Shown: positions 43,057 to 52,567 of the stretch, one piece after another
Layout: the number at the start of each line of letters is the position of its first letter
How positions within the stretch are numbered: position 1 is the first letter of the stretch
Assembly (NCBI GenBank): GCA_017994815.1
Contig: JAGOJY010000006.1
Span: 1-64,000, forward strand
Direction: 5' to 3'
Length of the DNA stretch: 64,000 nt
From: Acidobacteriota bacterium
GTDB taxonomy: Bacteria; Acidobacteriota; Polarisedimenticolia; J045
Position numbers and translations under genes: made by a program
Notes under the pieces: generated by a model
The model's database searches: none
Told to the model about the DNA's origin: nothing
What the model saw: only the letters and a program-made list of their open reading frames with translations

Positions 43057-44558
43057 AACGCGCCGCGATCGCCATCGCCGCGCTGCTCTGCGCCCCGTGC
43101 GCGCTGGCCGAGGCGCCGCGGGCGGGTGAGATCCCGGCCCACCCGCGCGAGCTGAAGTACGGCGAGCTGCGCTTCAACGTGCCGGACGCGGCCAAGTACC
43201 GCTTCGCGCTCAAGAGCGGCGTCGTGGCCTACGTCGCCGAAGACCACAACCTGCCGCTGGTGAACATCGACCTGTTCGTCCGGGCCGGGGCGTTCCTCGA
43301 GCCGGCGGAGAAGACCGGACTTGCCGGGCTGACCGGCACGATGATGCGCAAGGGCGGGGCCGGCGAGCTGAACGCCGAGCAGTTCGACGAACGCGCCGAC
43401 TTCCTCGCCGCCCAGATCTCCAGCTCCGGCGGCGCGACCCAGAGCTCGGCCGGGCTGGACTGCATCTCGCCGGTGCTCGACGATGCGCTGAACCTGTTCT
43501 TCGACATGCTGCGGCGTCCGCGGTTCCAGGAGGACCGGCTGGCGATCGAGAAGGACCAGATCGTCGAAGCGATGAAGCAACGCAACGACGACGCCGACTC
43601 GATCCTGTCCCGCGAGTGGAGCTGGCTGATGTACGGCCCGGAGCATGTCGCGGCAAGGGAGCAGACCAAAAAGCAGCTGGAGGGCATCGGCCGCGAGGAC
43701 CTGCTCTCGTTCCACAAGAGCTACTGGCGCCCGGAGAACATCGTCGTCGCCGTCTCGGGCGACGTCGACACCAAGAAGATCCTGGCCGAGCTCGACCGCC
43801 GCTTCGCGGATTGGGCGCGCGAGGCCAAGGGGCCGAAGGTCGCCTGGCCGCCGCAGCAGGCGCCGCGTCCCGCCGCACCCGGCGTGTACCACGTCGAAAA
43901 GGACATCCCGCAAGGCAAGGTGTCGATCGGCCACCTGGCGACACAGTGGGACAAGGACTACGCCAACCCTGACAACTTCGCGCTGATGGTCACCAACGAC
44001 ATCCTCGGCGGCGGCGGGTTCACCTCGCGCGTGACCAAGCGCATCCGCTCGGACGAGGGACTGGCCTACAGCGCCGGCTCCGGCTACTCGGTGGGCAACT
44101 TCTGGCCCGGCGTGTTCCGCATCTTCTTCCAGACCAAGAACGCGACGGTGGCATACGCGTCGAAGATCTCGCTGGAGGAGGTGCGCCGGATGCAGCAGGA
44201 GCCGGTCTCGGACAAGGAGCTAGCGACTTCCAAAAACTCGTTCACCGAGACCTTCCCGCGCGCGTTCGACTCCGCGGCGAAGATCGCCGGCACCTTCGCC
44301 AACGACGAGCACATGGGGCGGCCGCACTCGTACTGGCAGCGCTACCGCGACAGCATCAAGGCCGTCACCGCGGCCGACGTGCAGCGCGTGGCGAAGCAGT
44401 ACCTGAAGCCGGAGCAGCTCTCGATGCTGATCGTCGGCAAGTGGGCGGAGATCGAGCCCGGTGACGTGGACGGCCGGGCCAAGATGGCGGAGTTCTTCGG
44501 CGGCAAGGTCACGCACCTGCCGCTCAGGGATCCGCTCACGCTCGAGCCGCTGAACTGA
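43053..44558 (+). CDS. M16 peptidase-like protein, non-catalytic partner (secreted)
   Basis: The 501-residue protein has a signal peptide (MKRAAIAIAALLCAPCALA). The M16 fold is clear (LPLVNIDLFVRAGAFLEPAEKTGLAG, FFDMLRRPRFQEDRLAIEKDQ, DIPQGKVSIGHL, NDILGGGGFTSRVTKRIRSDEGLAYSAGSGY). The HxxEH position reads LTGTM, so zinc cannot bind. Such subunits complete the substrate chamber of the active partner. The RBS AAGGAGG sits within the end of the upstream gene. Confidence 0.9.
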   Translation: MKRAAIAIAALLCAPCALAEAPRAGEIPAHPRELKYGELRFNVPDAAKYRFALKSGVVAYVAEDHNLPLVNIDLFVRAGAFLEPAEKTGLAGLTGTMMRKGGAGELNAEQFDERADFLAAQISSSGGATQSSAGLDCISPVLDDALNLFFDMLRRPRFQEDRLAIEKDQIVEAMKQRNDDADSILSREWSWLMYGPEHVAAREQTKKQLEGIGREDLLSFHKSYWRPENIVVAVSGDVDTKKILAELDRRFADWAREAKGPKVAWPPQQAPRPAAPGVYHVEKDIPQGKVSIGHLATQWDKDYANPDNFALMVTNDILGGGGFTSRVTKRIRSDEGLAYSAGSGYSVGNFWPGVFRIFFQTKNATVAYASKISLEEVRRMQQEPVSDKELATSKNSFTETFPRAFDSAAKIAGTFANDEHMGRPHSYWQRYRDSIKAVTAADVQRVAKQYLKPEQLSMLIVGKWAEIEPGDVDGRAKMAEFFGGKVTHLPLRDPLTLEPLN

Positions 44559-44564
44559 ACGGAT

Positions 44565-44600
44565 GGGGACAGGTGGAACACCGGTGGACCACCTGTCCCC
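44565..44600. repeat. GGGGACAG-type hairpin between convergent genes (copy 2)
   Basis: GGGGACAGGTGG (44565-44576) pairs perfectly with CCACCTGTCCCC (44589-44600) over a 12-nt loop. It lies 6 nt after the M16 stop and before the end of the leftward symporter gene. Confidence 0.7.
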
Positions 44601-44617
44601 GCCCTCCCGCTCGTTGA

Positions 44618-45898
44618 TCAGCCCTCGACGAGTTCCGCCGCCGTAGCCGGCGGCGCGCCGCGCGAGACGACGACGGCAACGACCATGTCGCCGGTGACGT
44701 TCAGCGTGGTGCGGCACATGTCGAGGAAGCGGTCCACGCCGAGGACGACGCCGATGCCCTCGGCCGGGACGCCGACCATCCCGAGGATCAGGGCGATCAC
44801 CGGCAGGGACCCGGCGGGGATGCCTGCCGTGCCGATCCCGCCCAGCACGCAGACCAAGAGCACCAGCGCCTGCGCCCCGAGGCTGAGCGGCACCCCGTAG
44901 AACTGGGCCAGGAACAGCACCGTCACGCCCTCGAACAGCGCCGTGCCGTTCTGGTTCGCGGTCGAGCCGAGCGTCAGCACGAAGCGGCTGATCCGGGGCG
45001 GCAGCTTCAGCCGCTCCTCGGCCACGCGCAGGGTGGTCGGCAGCGTGGCGTTGCTCGACGCGGTCGAGAACGCCGTCAGCATGACCTCCTGCACCTCGCG
45101 GAAGAAGCGCCGCGGGCTCATGCCGCCGAGGCAACGCAGCACGAGGGAATAGACGCCGAACTGGTGGATCGCCAGCGCGAGCACGACCACGCCGACGTAC
45201 CGCGCGAGGTGCGCGAGCACCTCGTAGCCAAGCTGGGCCGTGACCGTGAACAAGAGCGCGGCCACGCCGAGCGGCGCGAGACGGATCACGACCCCGATCA
45301 GGCGCATCGAGATCTCGTACAGGCCGGCCAGCGCCTCGCGGAAGCGGGCGACTGGCTCGGTCCGCACCAGCGCGATCCCGAGGCCGACGAACAGCGCGAA
45401 GAACATGACGGCCAGCATGTCGCCGTCCGCGGCCGCGCGGACCGGGTTGTCGGGGACGATGCGCACGAGCAGGTCGAGGCCGGTCGCCGCTGGCTTGGCC
45501 ACCGTGATCGCCGCCGCGCGGGATCCCGCGGTCTCGGCCAGGCGCGCGCGCGCCACCGCCGATAGCCCCTCGCCCGGCCGGAACAAGTTCACCAGCAACA
45601 GGCCGAGCACGACCGCGGTCCCCGAGATCAGGACCGTGATCGCCAGCGTCTTCAGCCCGACCCGCCCCAGCGTCCGCACGTCGCCGAGCTCGGCCACGCC
45701 CAAAGCCAGCGCCGAGAAGATCAGCGGCACCACCAGCATGAACAGCAGCCGGAGGAACACCGCCCCGGCGGGCTGGGCGACGTACTTCAGCGCCGCTTCG
45801 AGCGCCGGCGTGCCGTCGAGGAACACGTGGGCGAGGACGCCGAGGCCGGCCCCGGCGACCCCGCCGATCAGCATCTGCGTGTGCAGCGGGACGCGCAT
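44618..45898 (-). CDS. Dicarboxylate/amino acid:cation symporter (DAACS family)
   Basis: The 426-residue membrane protein has about eight helices and two re-entrant loops. Hallmarks are FMLVVPLIFSALALGV, the serine-rich loop STASSNATLPTT, the ion/substrate region TANQNGTALFEG (NMDGT in most relatives) and FLDMCRTTLNVTGDMVVAVVV. It imports dicarboxylates or acidic amino acids with Na+ or H+. ATG 45898 is preferred over 45940 because the family starts there. No clear ribosome site is visible. Confidence 0.92.
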   Translation of the reverse strand: MRVPLHTQMLIGGVAGAGLGVLAHVFLDGTPALEAALKYVAQPAGAVFLRLLFMLVVPLIFSALALGVAELGDVRTLGRVGLKTLAITVLISGTAVVLGLLLVNLFRPGEGLSAVARARLAETAGSRAAAITVAKPAATGLDLLVRIVPDNPVRAAADGDMLAVMFFALFVGLGIALVRTEPVARFREALAGLYEISMRLIGVVIRLAPLGVAALLFTVTAQLGYEVLAHLARYVGVVVLALAIHQFGVYSLVLRCLGGMSPRRFFREVQEVMLTAFSTASSNATLPTTLRVAEERLKLPPRISRFVLTLGSTANQNGTALFEGVTVLFLAQFYGVPLSLGAQALVLLVCVLGGIGTAGIPAGSLPVIALILGMVGVPAEGIGVVLGVDRFLDMCRTTLNVTGDMVVAVVVSRGAPPATAAELVEG

Positions 45899-45964
45899 CG
45901 GGGCACAGCATACCCGTGCGGGCGCCGCGCGGAGGGGCACCCGCCGCGTGCCCGCGATGTCAGC

Positions 45965-48900
45965 TCACGGGCACCCCGCGGCCACCTGCGCGGTGACGCA
46001 CGCCCCGCCGCCGGCGGGCCGCTCGACCCCCGACGAATCGCGACCGTACGAACCCTCCGCCGCGGCGCTGCGCGGGACGACGAGGAAGTAGGCGTTCCCC
46101 GCCGGCACGGCGATCTCCTCCACGAGATCGCCGTCGTCGTCGGTGCAGTCCACGGCGACGTGGTCGTACCACGTGCCGATCGTCCCGCGGTAGATCCCGT
46201 AGTCCTGCGCGCCCGCGGAGCAGCTCGGATGCCACGAGAGCCGGAGCGCGGACGCCCCGGCCCGGCTGACGGCGAGCGTCGCCGGGATCGCCCCCGCGCT
46301 CGGGCTGCAGCTCGCTGCAGCGAGCACGTTCGTCACCTCGAGGTCATCGACGCCCCACCCGGTGCCTTGGATCCCGCCCAAAAGCGCCTGGAAGGTCCCG
46401 CCGAGCCGGAACCGCACGCGGGCCGACGCGAGCTGCGTCACGCCGAACTCCTGCGCGATCGCCTGCCCGAGTTCGACGCTGACCGCGTGCATGGCGTCCA
46501 CGCGGCCAGGGACGAGGTCGCCGTCGCTCGAACCGACCCACGCCGCGCGGCCCTTGAGCGGGTTCTGCGCGGCGGCGTCGACCGTCCCGTTGTAGCCGCC
46601 GGTCGTGATGTACGGGCCGAGGTCGATCCAACCCTCGCCGTCGCGCGAGATCTCCAAGACGCCGCCGCTCTGGTACGCGGTGGCGGGATCGGCCGTGAAC
46701 CGCGCGAAGTCGAAGTTGTGGAAGAACGTCAGCACCGAGGTCGAGGTCAGGTTGAGCGGCGGGAGCATCAGCCGGTCGTCCTTCTCGGTCAGGGGCGGCG
46801 CGCCGGGCTGGTCGTCGAGCGCGACCCAGGCCTGGAGCAGGCTGTGCGCCGTCGGATCGGGTTGCGCGGTCCAACCTCCGGCCGCCCGCGTGCCGAACGT
46901 CCCGTACCCCGGTGCCGGCGCGGGCTCGAGGTCGTCGGCGAACGGCGGCCCGCCGATCAGCGGCCCGGTCGGCGTCCCGCTCCCTTCGCGCAGGTTGGCG
47001 TCCTGGTTGCCGAGCGAGTCCTGCGCCCGGACGACGTAGTAATGGACCGTCGCGCTGGCGAGCACCGTCTGGTCGCGGTACATCAGCCCGCCGAGACCGC
47101 TCGCGACGAGGTTCGCGGGCCCCGGTGTGAACCCCGGAACGGTGCTGCGGTGGACGTTGTACGAAACCGACGCCCCGGGGCAGCGCGCCGCGGCGGCGTC
47201 CCACGCCAGGTCCAGCGTGCAGGTGGCGTCGTTCGGCGCACTGACCGAGCGCAAGCCCTGGAACTTCGGCGGGTCGGTGCAGGCGCCGGTGGCGGCCGCG
47301 CGCGCCGCGTTGCTGTCCGCCGACGGGCAGCCCGCGGCCGGGATCGCGCGCACGACGTAGTAATAGGCGACGCCCGGGACCAGGTGCTGGTCCAGGTAGC
47401 CGACCTGCGCGCCCGGCACGGCGGCGATCCGCTCGTCGAAGACCTGCGGCACGGCGTCGCCGGCCGCTTCGCGGTAGACCTCGTACTCGGCGATACCGCC
47501 CCCCGTCGGCGCCGTCCAGGTCAACGAGATTTCGCCGTCGGCCGCGGGCGCGGCCTGGAGGTCCTGCGGGGCCGACGACATCGGGCAGCACGACTGGTCG
47601 AGGCTGACGTCGTCGATGTACCAGCCCGGCAGGTAGTCGCCGGTCGGCGACGGGTCGGCGGAGTTGGCGACGTCGTTGCCGAACAGGAAGCGGATCACGA
47701 TCCGGGCGTCCGGCTGGCCGACCGGGACCAGCGCCCCGAGCATGGCGCGCACGCGCCGCATCGTGCCGAGCGAGCCGCCGGTCCAGGCCGCGCGGCCGAA
47801 CAGCGGGTTGTTGTTCACGCCGCCGGTGCTCGTGGCCTCGATCCGGCCGTTGTAGCCACCCTCGTAGAGGAACGGCCCGAGATCTTGGAACGATCCGACC
47901 TGGCCGGTGGTCGGGTCAACGACCGCGTACTCGGCGACGCCGCCGTCGAAGCCGCCCTCGGTCTGGAACGCGTGGAAGAAGGTCAGGATCGTCGACGGGG
48001 TGACCGTCAGCGTGTCGCTGCGCAGTTCCCACGCAAGGCCATCGTTGGCGCCGAGCACCGGGTTGTCCGGGTCGAAGGCGTGCCACGCGCGCGAGGGCGA
48101 GCGCGGCTCGACGGGTGCCGGGTCGTCGTCGCGGAACCACCCGCCGCGCTCAGGGATCAGCGGCACCAACGGGCCGCTGGAGCTGAAGTGCGCGCTGCTC
48201 GCGTTGTCCGGCCCTTGCTCGACGTCGTCAACGAACCCCTGGTTGACCAGCGTGGCGCTGGTCACGACCGCCGCGCGGCGCACGAGGTTGGCGTCCTCGT
48301 TGCCGCCCGCCGGACCGCCGTGGCCGCTCGTCGAGTCCTCCGCGCGGACGACGTAGTAGAACAGTGTTCCCGTCGTGCCCGGCGCGTCGCTGTAGCTGAG
48401 CCCGGCGATCCCGGTCGCGATTCGGTTGCCCGCGCCCGGCGTGAACGACGGGCTGGTCCCGCGGTACACGTTGTAGCGCACGTCCGGGCCCCCGGCGCAG
48501 TTGCTCCGGGCGGCCGGCCAGTCCAACAGGACGTGCTCGCAGTCGCCGGCGTCGCGCGCCCCGGCCAGCCCGGCGAACGAGGGCGGCGCCGTGCACGGCA
48601 GCGCGGTCCCGAGCGGCACGACCTCCACGGCAACGCTGCCCGACACGCACGACTCGTTGCGCAGCGCGCGCACGCGATAGGTGTACGTGCGCCCGCCGTC
48701 GAGCCCGCTGTCGTTGAAGCTGGTCCCGGACGTGCGGCCGACATCGACGAACGCCGCCGGGTCCACCGGCGTGCCGGCCCCGGCCGTGCCACGGTAGATC
48801 ACGTAGCTCGCCGCGCCGTTGCCCGAGATCGCGATCGTCACGCTGTTCGGCAGCGTGGACGTCGCGCTGAACGACGGCGCGGGGAGCGGGCCGCCGGCGG

Positions 48901-51298
48901 CCTCGCAGGCCGCGACCTCGGCCGGCACGGTGAAGTCCTCGACGATGACCGGGACCGCACCGCCGGTCGACAGCGCGGCGGCGCCGACTCCGCGGTTGGC
49001 AAAGGCGCGCCAGATGATGTCCTGGAACTCGCCACCCGCCGCGCGGTCCGCGGCGAGGATCGCGTCACGCATGTCGGCGACGGTCGGGTTGCACGGCGCG
49101 AGCTTCATCCCGTCGGTCACCGCGAACAGCGCGGAGAACGCGGCGTTCTCGATCGAGGCGTGGTCGGTTTGGGCCGGGTTGCCGCTGCCGTCGGTCGTGC
49201 GGCCCGCCGCGTGGCGGATGTTCCCGGCGGGGCTGCCGCCGCCGAGGTGGGTCGGCAGCGGCAGGCCGGGGAACGCGCGATTGTGGTAGCGGTTGATCAT
49301 CGCCTCGCGCATTTCCCACAGCACGATGCTCCAGAACTCGCCGCCGTCGTGGACCTCGCACGGGATCAGGCTCGGGTTGCTCGGCGGCCCCGTGCAGAGA
49401 TAGCCGTACGTGAAGTCGTTCGGCCCGTTGTCCATCGAGAAGCGGCGGATTCCGTTCGCGCCGTCCCCGGTGACGTATTCACCGGTTGCGGGCTCGTCCG
49501 TGATCACCGCCGCGTACCAGTCGCCCCAGCCCTCACCCATCCCACCGGATTCGCCGACGAGACCCACGCCGAGGCAGTCGGTGTTGTTCGGCCCGCCGAC
49601 GAGGCGGTTCGACAACCCGTGCGTGTACTCGTGGATCACGACGTCGGCGTCGAAGTCGCCGTCGCGCTCCGGCCCGGCGAACAGGAACATCTGCATGCGC
49701 GGGTGCGATCCGTCGGGCGGCGTGCCGAAGTTGGCGTTGCTCGTGCCCGAGCCGTCCTGGGCGTCGGCGAACACGGCGTCGCCGCCGGCGCCGCCGCGGC
49801 CGAAGTTGTCGTTCTGGAAGTTCCCCGCGGCCTCGGTGAACCCGAGGTGGTACAGGAAGTCGTGGTACCAGTTGTTGAGATAGAACAGGTTCAGGATCGC
49901 CGCGTCGAGGTCGGGCAAGGCACCGGCGAGCCGCTCCGCGCCCGCTGGCTGCTCCGGCGCCTCGGCCGGGTACGGCCCGTTCTGGCCGTAGTGGTTGTCG
50001 TAGAGGAAGACCGCGGTGCCGAAGTCGCCCGCGGGCCCGGCGTCGGCGTGCACGCCCGGCGTCGCCTCGTTGTCGCCGCCGTGGTCCTCCTTGGCGTCGA
50101 CGTTGTTGCCCGAACTGATGTAGCGGCCGTTCTGCAGCGTGAACCAACCCTGCGGCGACTGCGGTGCGCTCGACAGCGGCAACCCGTTCGAGCGCAGCGG
50201 CGCGCCGGCGCTCGGCAGCGGCAACAGCGTCTGCGCGAGGAGCGCGTCCGCGGGATCGCTGCCGTGCGGGACGAGCGCCTGCGTGTCGGCCCCCGAGAGC
50301 GGCGCATTCGCGAACCCGCGCGGCTGCCCGGCGGGATCGATGGTGAACGGGTACTTGCGCGGCAAATCGCCCGTGCCGCGCACGGTGGAGAGCGGGTGCT
50401 CGACGTAGACCAGCCCGCGCGGCGCGGCGGGGTTCGCCTCCGGCGGCGCGCTCGGCGTCAGCGCGCCCGCGCACTGGTAGAGGTTGCGCCGGTGCAGCAC
50501 CTCGCCGGTGCTGCCGTCGACCAGGACGTCGTACCACTCGAGCCCGTTCTTCTCCAGCGTCATGCGAAACGCTGCGCGCGGCGGCCCGAGGAGCGGGTAG
50601 ACCCAGCGCGACACGCGGACCGGCGCGAGGAACGGTCCCGGCGCGAAGACGACGGTGCGCTCCTCGACCCCCGCGACGAGCGGCTGGTACTCGACGCCGA
50701 CGCTCGCCGCGGCGATGCGCGCCGCCTGCTCCGGCGTCAACCGCGGCGCGGGCGGGATCACGAGCCGCGGGAAAACATCGCCGCGCACGCCCGTGACGCG
50801 GCCGAGAGGGTCGACGTGAATCCCGAGCGACACGGGGAACACCGGCACGCCGCCGACGCGCTGCTGGTAGAACACGTGCGCGGCGCCGCTGTGCCGGTCG
50901 TCGTAGCGCGCGGTGAGGCGCAGCCCGGCGAGGTCCTCGGGCGAGAAGCCCCAGATGCCGCGGTGCTGCTCCAGGAAACGCAGCGCGGCCTCTTCGGGCG
51001 GCCCTGCCTGCGGGGCCGAGAGCGGGCGGCGGCCGGAGAGCACGCGCGGGGCGCCGCTGAGCGCGTTGAACGCGACCTGCACATCGCCCGCCCCGCTCGC
51101 CGCGAGCGTTGCGATCGCCGCCTGCACGGCGGGTGGGACGCCGCCCGGAGGTGTGCCGACCCGCAGGCCCCCGCCCGCGTCGAAATCGGGGAGGCTCCCC
51201 CGCTGGGGCAGCAGCGCGAACGAGCCGGGAGCGAGCAGGAGCGCGATCGTGAGCAGCGCGGCCGCGCGGGCGCGGCGGGACGGCGAGCGGCTGGTCAT
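45965..51298 (-). CDS. Secreted M36-type metalloprotease with FN3 and MAM-like repeats
   Basis: The protein has 1777 residues. After a signal peptide (RARAAALLTIALLLAPGSFA) and an FTP-type propeptide (about 40-330), the catalytic domain has HEYTHGLSNRLVG near residue 555 (HExxH) and GGMGEGWGDWYAAVI about 30 residues on (third ligand), as in fungalysins. From about residue 830 there are fibronectin-III-like domains (PPSFAGL..., PPKFQGL...) alternating with two MAM-like, immune-inhibitor-A-type domains (LTFFHAFQ and LTFFHNFD). The FN3+MAM unit seems duplicated. No PEP-CTERM or other sorting tail is seen. It degrades extracellular protein; the tail probably binds matrix. A long ORF on the other strand is an artefact. 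Confidence 0.88.
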   Translation of the reverse strand: MTSRSPSRRARAAALLTIALLLAPGSFALLPQRGSLPDFDAGGGLRVGTPPGGVPPAVQAAIATLAASGAGDVQVAFNALSGAPRVLSGRRPLSAPQAGPPEEAALRFLEQHRGIWGFSPEDLAGLRLTARYDDRHSGAAHVFYQQRVGGVPVFPVSLGIHVDPLGRVTGVRGDVFPRLVIPPAPRLTPEQAARIAAASVGVEYQPLVAGVEERTVVFAPGPFLAPVRVSRWVYPLLGPPRAAFRMTLEKNGLEWYDVLVDGSTGEVLHRRNLYQCAGALTPSAPPEANPAAPRGLVYVEHPLSTVRGTGDLPRKYPFTIDPAGQPRGFANAPLSGADTQALVPHGSDPADALLAQTLLPLPSAGAPLRSNGLPLSSAPQSPQGWFTLQNGRYISSGNNVDAKEDHGGDNEATPGVHADAGPAGDFGTAVFLYDNHYGQNGPYPAEAPEQPAGAERLAGALPDLDAAILNLFYLNNWYHDFLYHLGFTEAAGNFQNDNFGRGGAGGDAVFADAQDGSGTSNANFGTPPDGSHPRMQMFLFAGPERDGDFDADVVIHEYTHGLSNRLVGGPNNTDCLGVGLVGESGGMGEGWGDWYAAVITDEPATGEYVTGDGANGIRRFSMDNGPNDFTYGYLCTGPPSNPSLIPCEVHDGGEFWSIVLWEMREAMINRYHNRAFPGLPLPTHLGGGSPAGNIRHAAGRTTDGSGNPAQTDHASIENAAFSALFAVTDGMKLAPCNPTVADMRDAILAADRAAGGEFQDIIWRAFANRGVGAAALSTGGAVPVIVEDFTVPAEVAACEAAGGPLPAPSFSATSTLPNSVTIAISGNGAASYVIYRGTAGAGTPVDPAAFVDVGRTSGTSFNDSGLDGGRTYTYRVRALRNESCVSGSVAVEVVPLGTALPCTAPPSFAGLAGARDAGDCEHVLLDWPAARSNCAGGPDVRYNVYRGTSPSFTPGAGNRIATGIAGLSYSDAPGTTGTLFYYVVRAEDSTSGHGGPAGGNEDANLVRRAAVVTSATLVNQGFVDDVEQGPDNASSAHFSSSGPLVPLIPERGGWFRDDDPAPVEPRSPSRAWHAFDPDNPVLGANDGLAWELRSDTLTVTPSTILTFFHAFQTEGGFDGGVAEYAVVDPTTGQVGSFQDLGPFLYEGGYNGRIEATSTGGVNNNPLFGRAAWTGGSLGTMRRVRAMLGALVPVGQPDARIVIRFLFGNDVANSADPSPTGDYLPGWYIDDVSLDQSCCPMSSAPQDLQAAPAADGEISLTWTAPTGGGIAEYEVYREAAGDAVPQVFDERIAAVPGAQVGYLDQHLVPGVAYYYVVRAIPAAGCPSADSNAARAAATGACTDPPKFQGLRSVSAPNDATCTLDLAWDAAAARCPGASVSYNVHRSTVPGFTPGPANLVASGLGGLMYRDQTVLASATVHYYVVRAQDSLGNQDANLREGSGTPTGPLIGGPPFADDLEPAPAPGYGTFGTRAAGGWTAQPDPTAHSLLQAWVALDDQPGAPPLTEKDDRLMLPPLNLTSTSVLTFFHNFDFARFTADPATAYQSGGVLEISRDGEGWIDLGPYITTGGYNGTVDAAAQNPLKGRAAWVGSSDGDLVPGRVDAMHAVSVELGQAIAQEFGVTQLASARVRFRLGGTFQALLGGIQGTGWGVDDLEVTNVLAAASCSPSAGAIPATLAVSRAGASALRLSWHPSCSAGAQDYGIYRGTIGTWYDHVAVDCTDDDGDLVEEIAVPAGNAYFLVVPRSAAAEGSYGRDSSGVERPAGGGACVTAQVAAGCP

Positions 51299-51396
51299 GG
51301 GGAGTGTCGTCGATCGGCGGGGCTGGCGTCCCGCCGTCAGCAACGCCCGGCCACGGGACGGGCCGAGCGGACAGGCGGCTCTTGACCACCCGGCGC

Positions 51397-51426
51397 ATAT
51401 TGTGAATCGGTTTTAAACCTCGTCAA
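51397..51426 (-). promoter_or_regulatory. Putative sigma-70 promoter for the M36 protease gene
   Basis: On the minus strand TTGACG (51426-51421), 18 bp, CAATAT (51402-51397), in a locally AT-rich stretch. The leader to ATG 51298 would be about 92 nt. The rest of the 51299-51439 gap shows nothing. Confidence 0.4.
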
Positions 51427-51439
51427 ATCTGGGCGATGG

Positions 51440-52021
51440 TCAGCGGCGCTTGATCAGCCGCAGGAGCTGGCTGCGCCGCGGCCCCGGCAACACGAACGCG
51501 CGCTCGGGCTCCGCGACGAAGCGCACGTCCTCGACCGAGTAGAACGCGTTCGGGTTGTGGAGCTTGATCAGCTCGATCACGGCCGGCGCCTGCTGGCGCC
51601 GGACGACCGTGAAGATCAGCTGGACCGTGCCGTTCGCGCCGTGCGCGTCGAGGTAGGTCAGCCCGATCCCACGCGCCTTCAGCGCCTGGATCAGCGCCCC
51701 CGCGTCGCGGTGGGTGATGACGCGGACCAGGAAGACGCCGAGCGCGAGGCGCTGCTCGATCCACATCCCGACCCACGTCCCGAGCGCGAAGCCGAAGGCG
51801 TAGACCAGGTAGTAGTAGACGTTGGTCAGGTCCTGCAGGATCTGGCCGATTGCCACGAGCCAGACCAGCACCTCGAAGAACCCCAGCACCGGTGCGAGCA
51901 GCGTGCGCCCGCGCGTGAGCAGCATCACCCGCAGGGTGCCGAGGCTGACGTCCACGACGCGCGCCGCCACGATCAGCAGCGGCAGCACGATGTACGGGAA
52001 CACGAACGAGCCAGAGAGCAC
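51440..52021 (-). CDS. UPF0316 / DUF2179 membrane protein
   Basis: The 193-residue protein has three or four hydrophobic helices in its first 95 residues, including the family signature ARVVDVSLGTLRVMLL. A soluble DUF2179 domain follows, with LVRVITHRDAGALIQALKARGIGLTYLDAHGANG and LIFTVVRRQQAPAVIELIKLHNPNAFYSVEDVRFV. Function is unknown; similar domains are thought to sense small ligands. It starts 15 nt after the Fur-like gene and is probably co-transcribed. Confidence 0.85.
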   Translation of the reverse strand: MLSGSFVFPYIVLPLLIVAARVVDVSLGTLRVMLLTRGRTLLAPVLGFFEVLVWLVAIGQILQDLTNVYYYLVYAFGFALGTWVGMWIEQRLALGVFLVRVITHRDAGALIQALKARGIGLTYLDAHGANGTVQLIFTVVRRQQAPAVIELIKLHNPNAFYSVEDVRFVAEPERAFVLPGPRRSQLLRLIKRR

Positions 52022-52036
52022 GCGCCGGGGCCGGTT

Positions 52037-52447
52037 CTACCGCTGGCAGAGCGGGCAGATGCCGCTGAACGAGAGGAGCGCGCGCACGGACTGGAACCCG
52101 GGCACGTCGAGCCCGGCCAGGAACGCTTCGACGCTCTGCGGCAGGTCGACGTCGCTGACCGCGCCGCACCTCGAGCAGCGCAGGTGACAGTGGGGCGCGA
52201 CCCGCGCGTCGTAGTGCCCGGCGAGTTCCCCCTCGAGCCGGACCACCACGCCGCTGGACACCAGCGTCTGCAGCGACGTGTACACGGTGTTGAGGCTGAT
52301 GAGCGGTGCCCGCGCGCGTACGCCGGCGAGGACCTGCTCGACGGTGGGATGGCTGCGGGCGTCGCGCAGGAACTCGTACACGGCCCTGCGTTGCCGCGTC
52401 ACGCGAAAGCCGGCGTGGGCCAGCGACCGTTCGAAACCGGGCGGCAT
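52037..52447 (-). CDS. Fur/PerR family transcriptional regulator
   Basis: The 136-residue protein has a winged helix (RVTRQRRAVYEFL, HPTVEQVLAGV, ISLNTVYTSLQTLVSSGVV) and a metal domain. HCHLRCSRCG and the C-terminal GICPLC give two CxxC pairs for a structural zinc site, as in PerR/Fur. It is likely to repress metal- or peroxide-response genes. The bacterioferritin gene in this window could be one target, but I see no Fur/Per box there. ATG 52447 has AAGGGAG upstream. Confidence 0.9.
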   Translation of the reverse strand: MPPGFERSLAHAGFRVTRQRRAVYEFLRDARSHPTVEQVLAGVRARAPLISLNTVYTSLQTLVSSGVVVRLEGELAGHYDARVAPHCHLRCSRCGAVSDVDLPQSVEAFLAGLDVPGFQSVRALLSFSGICPLCQR

Positions 52448-52567
52448 GGGCTCCCTTCGACCGAGGTCAAGATGGTACGTCGAGGGCCGCGCCGCGGGCA
52501 ACCGAGCGCTCGGTTCGCCGCGCCGGGCAAGGCGCGGGGACGCCGACGTACCGCCTGCCCGTACGCA

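Noticed and set aside
45827-51385. 1852-residue open frame on the plus strand
   Set aside because: It mirrors the M36 protease gene. Its translation is Arg/Ala/Gly-rich with no domain or signal peptide, as expected for an antisense frame in high-GC DNA.
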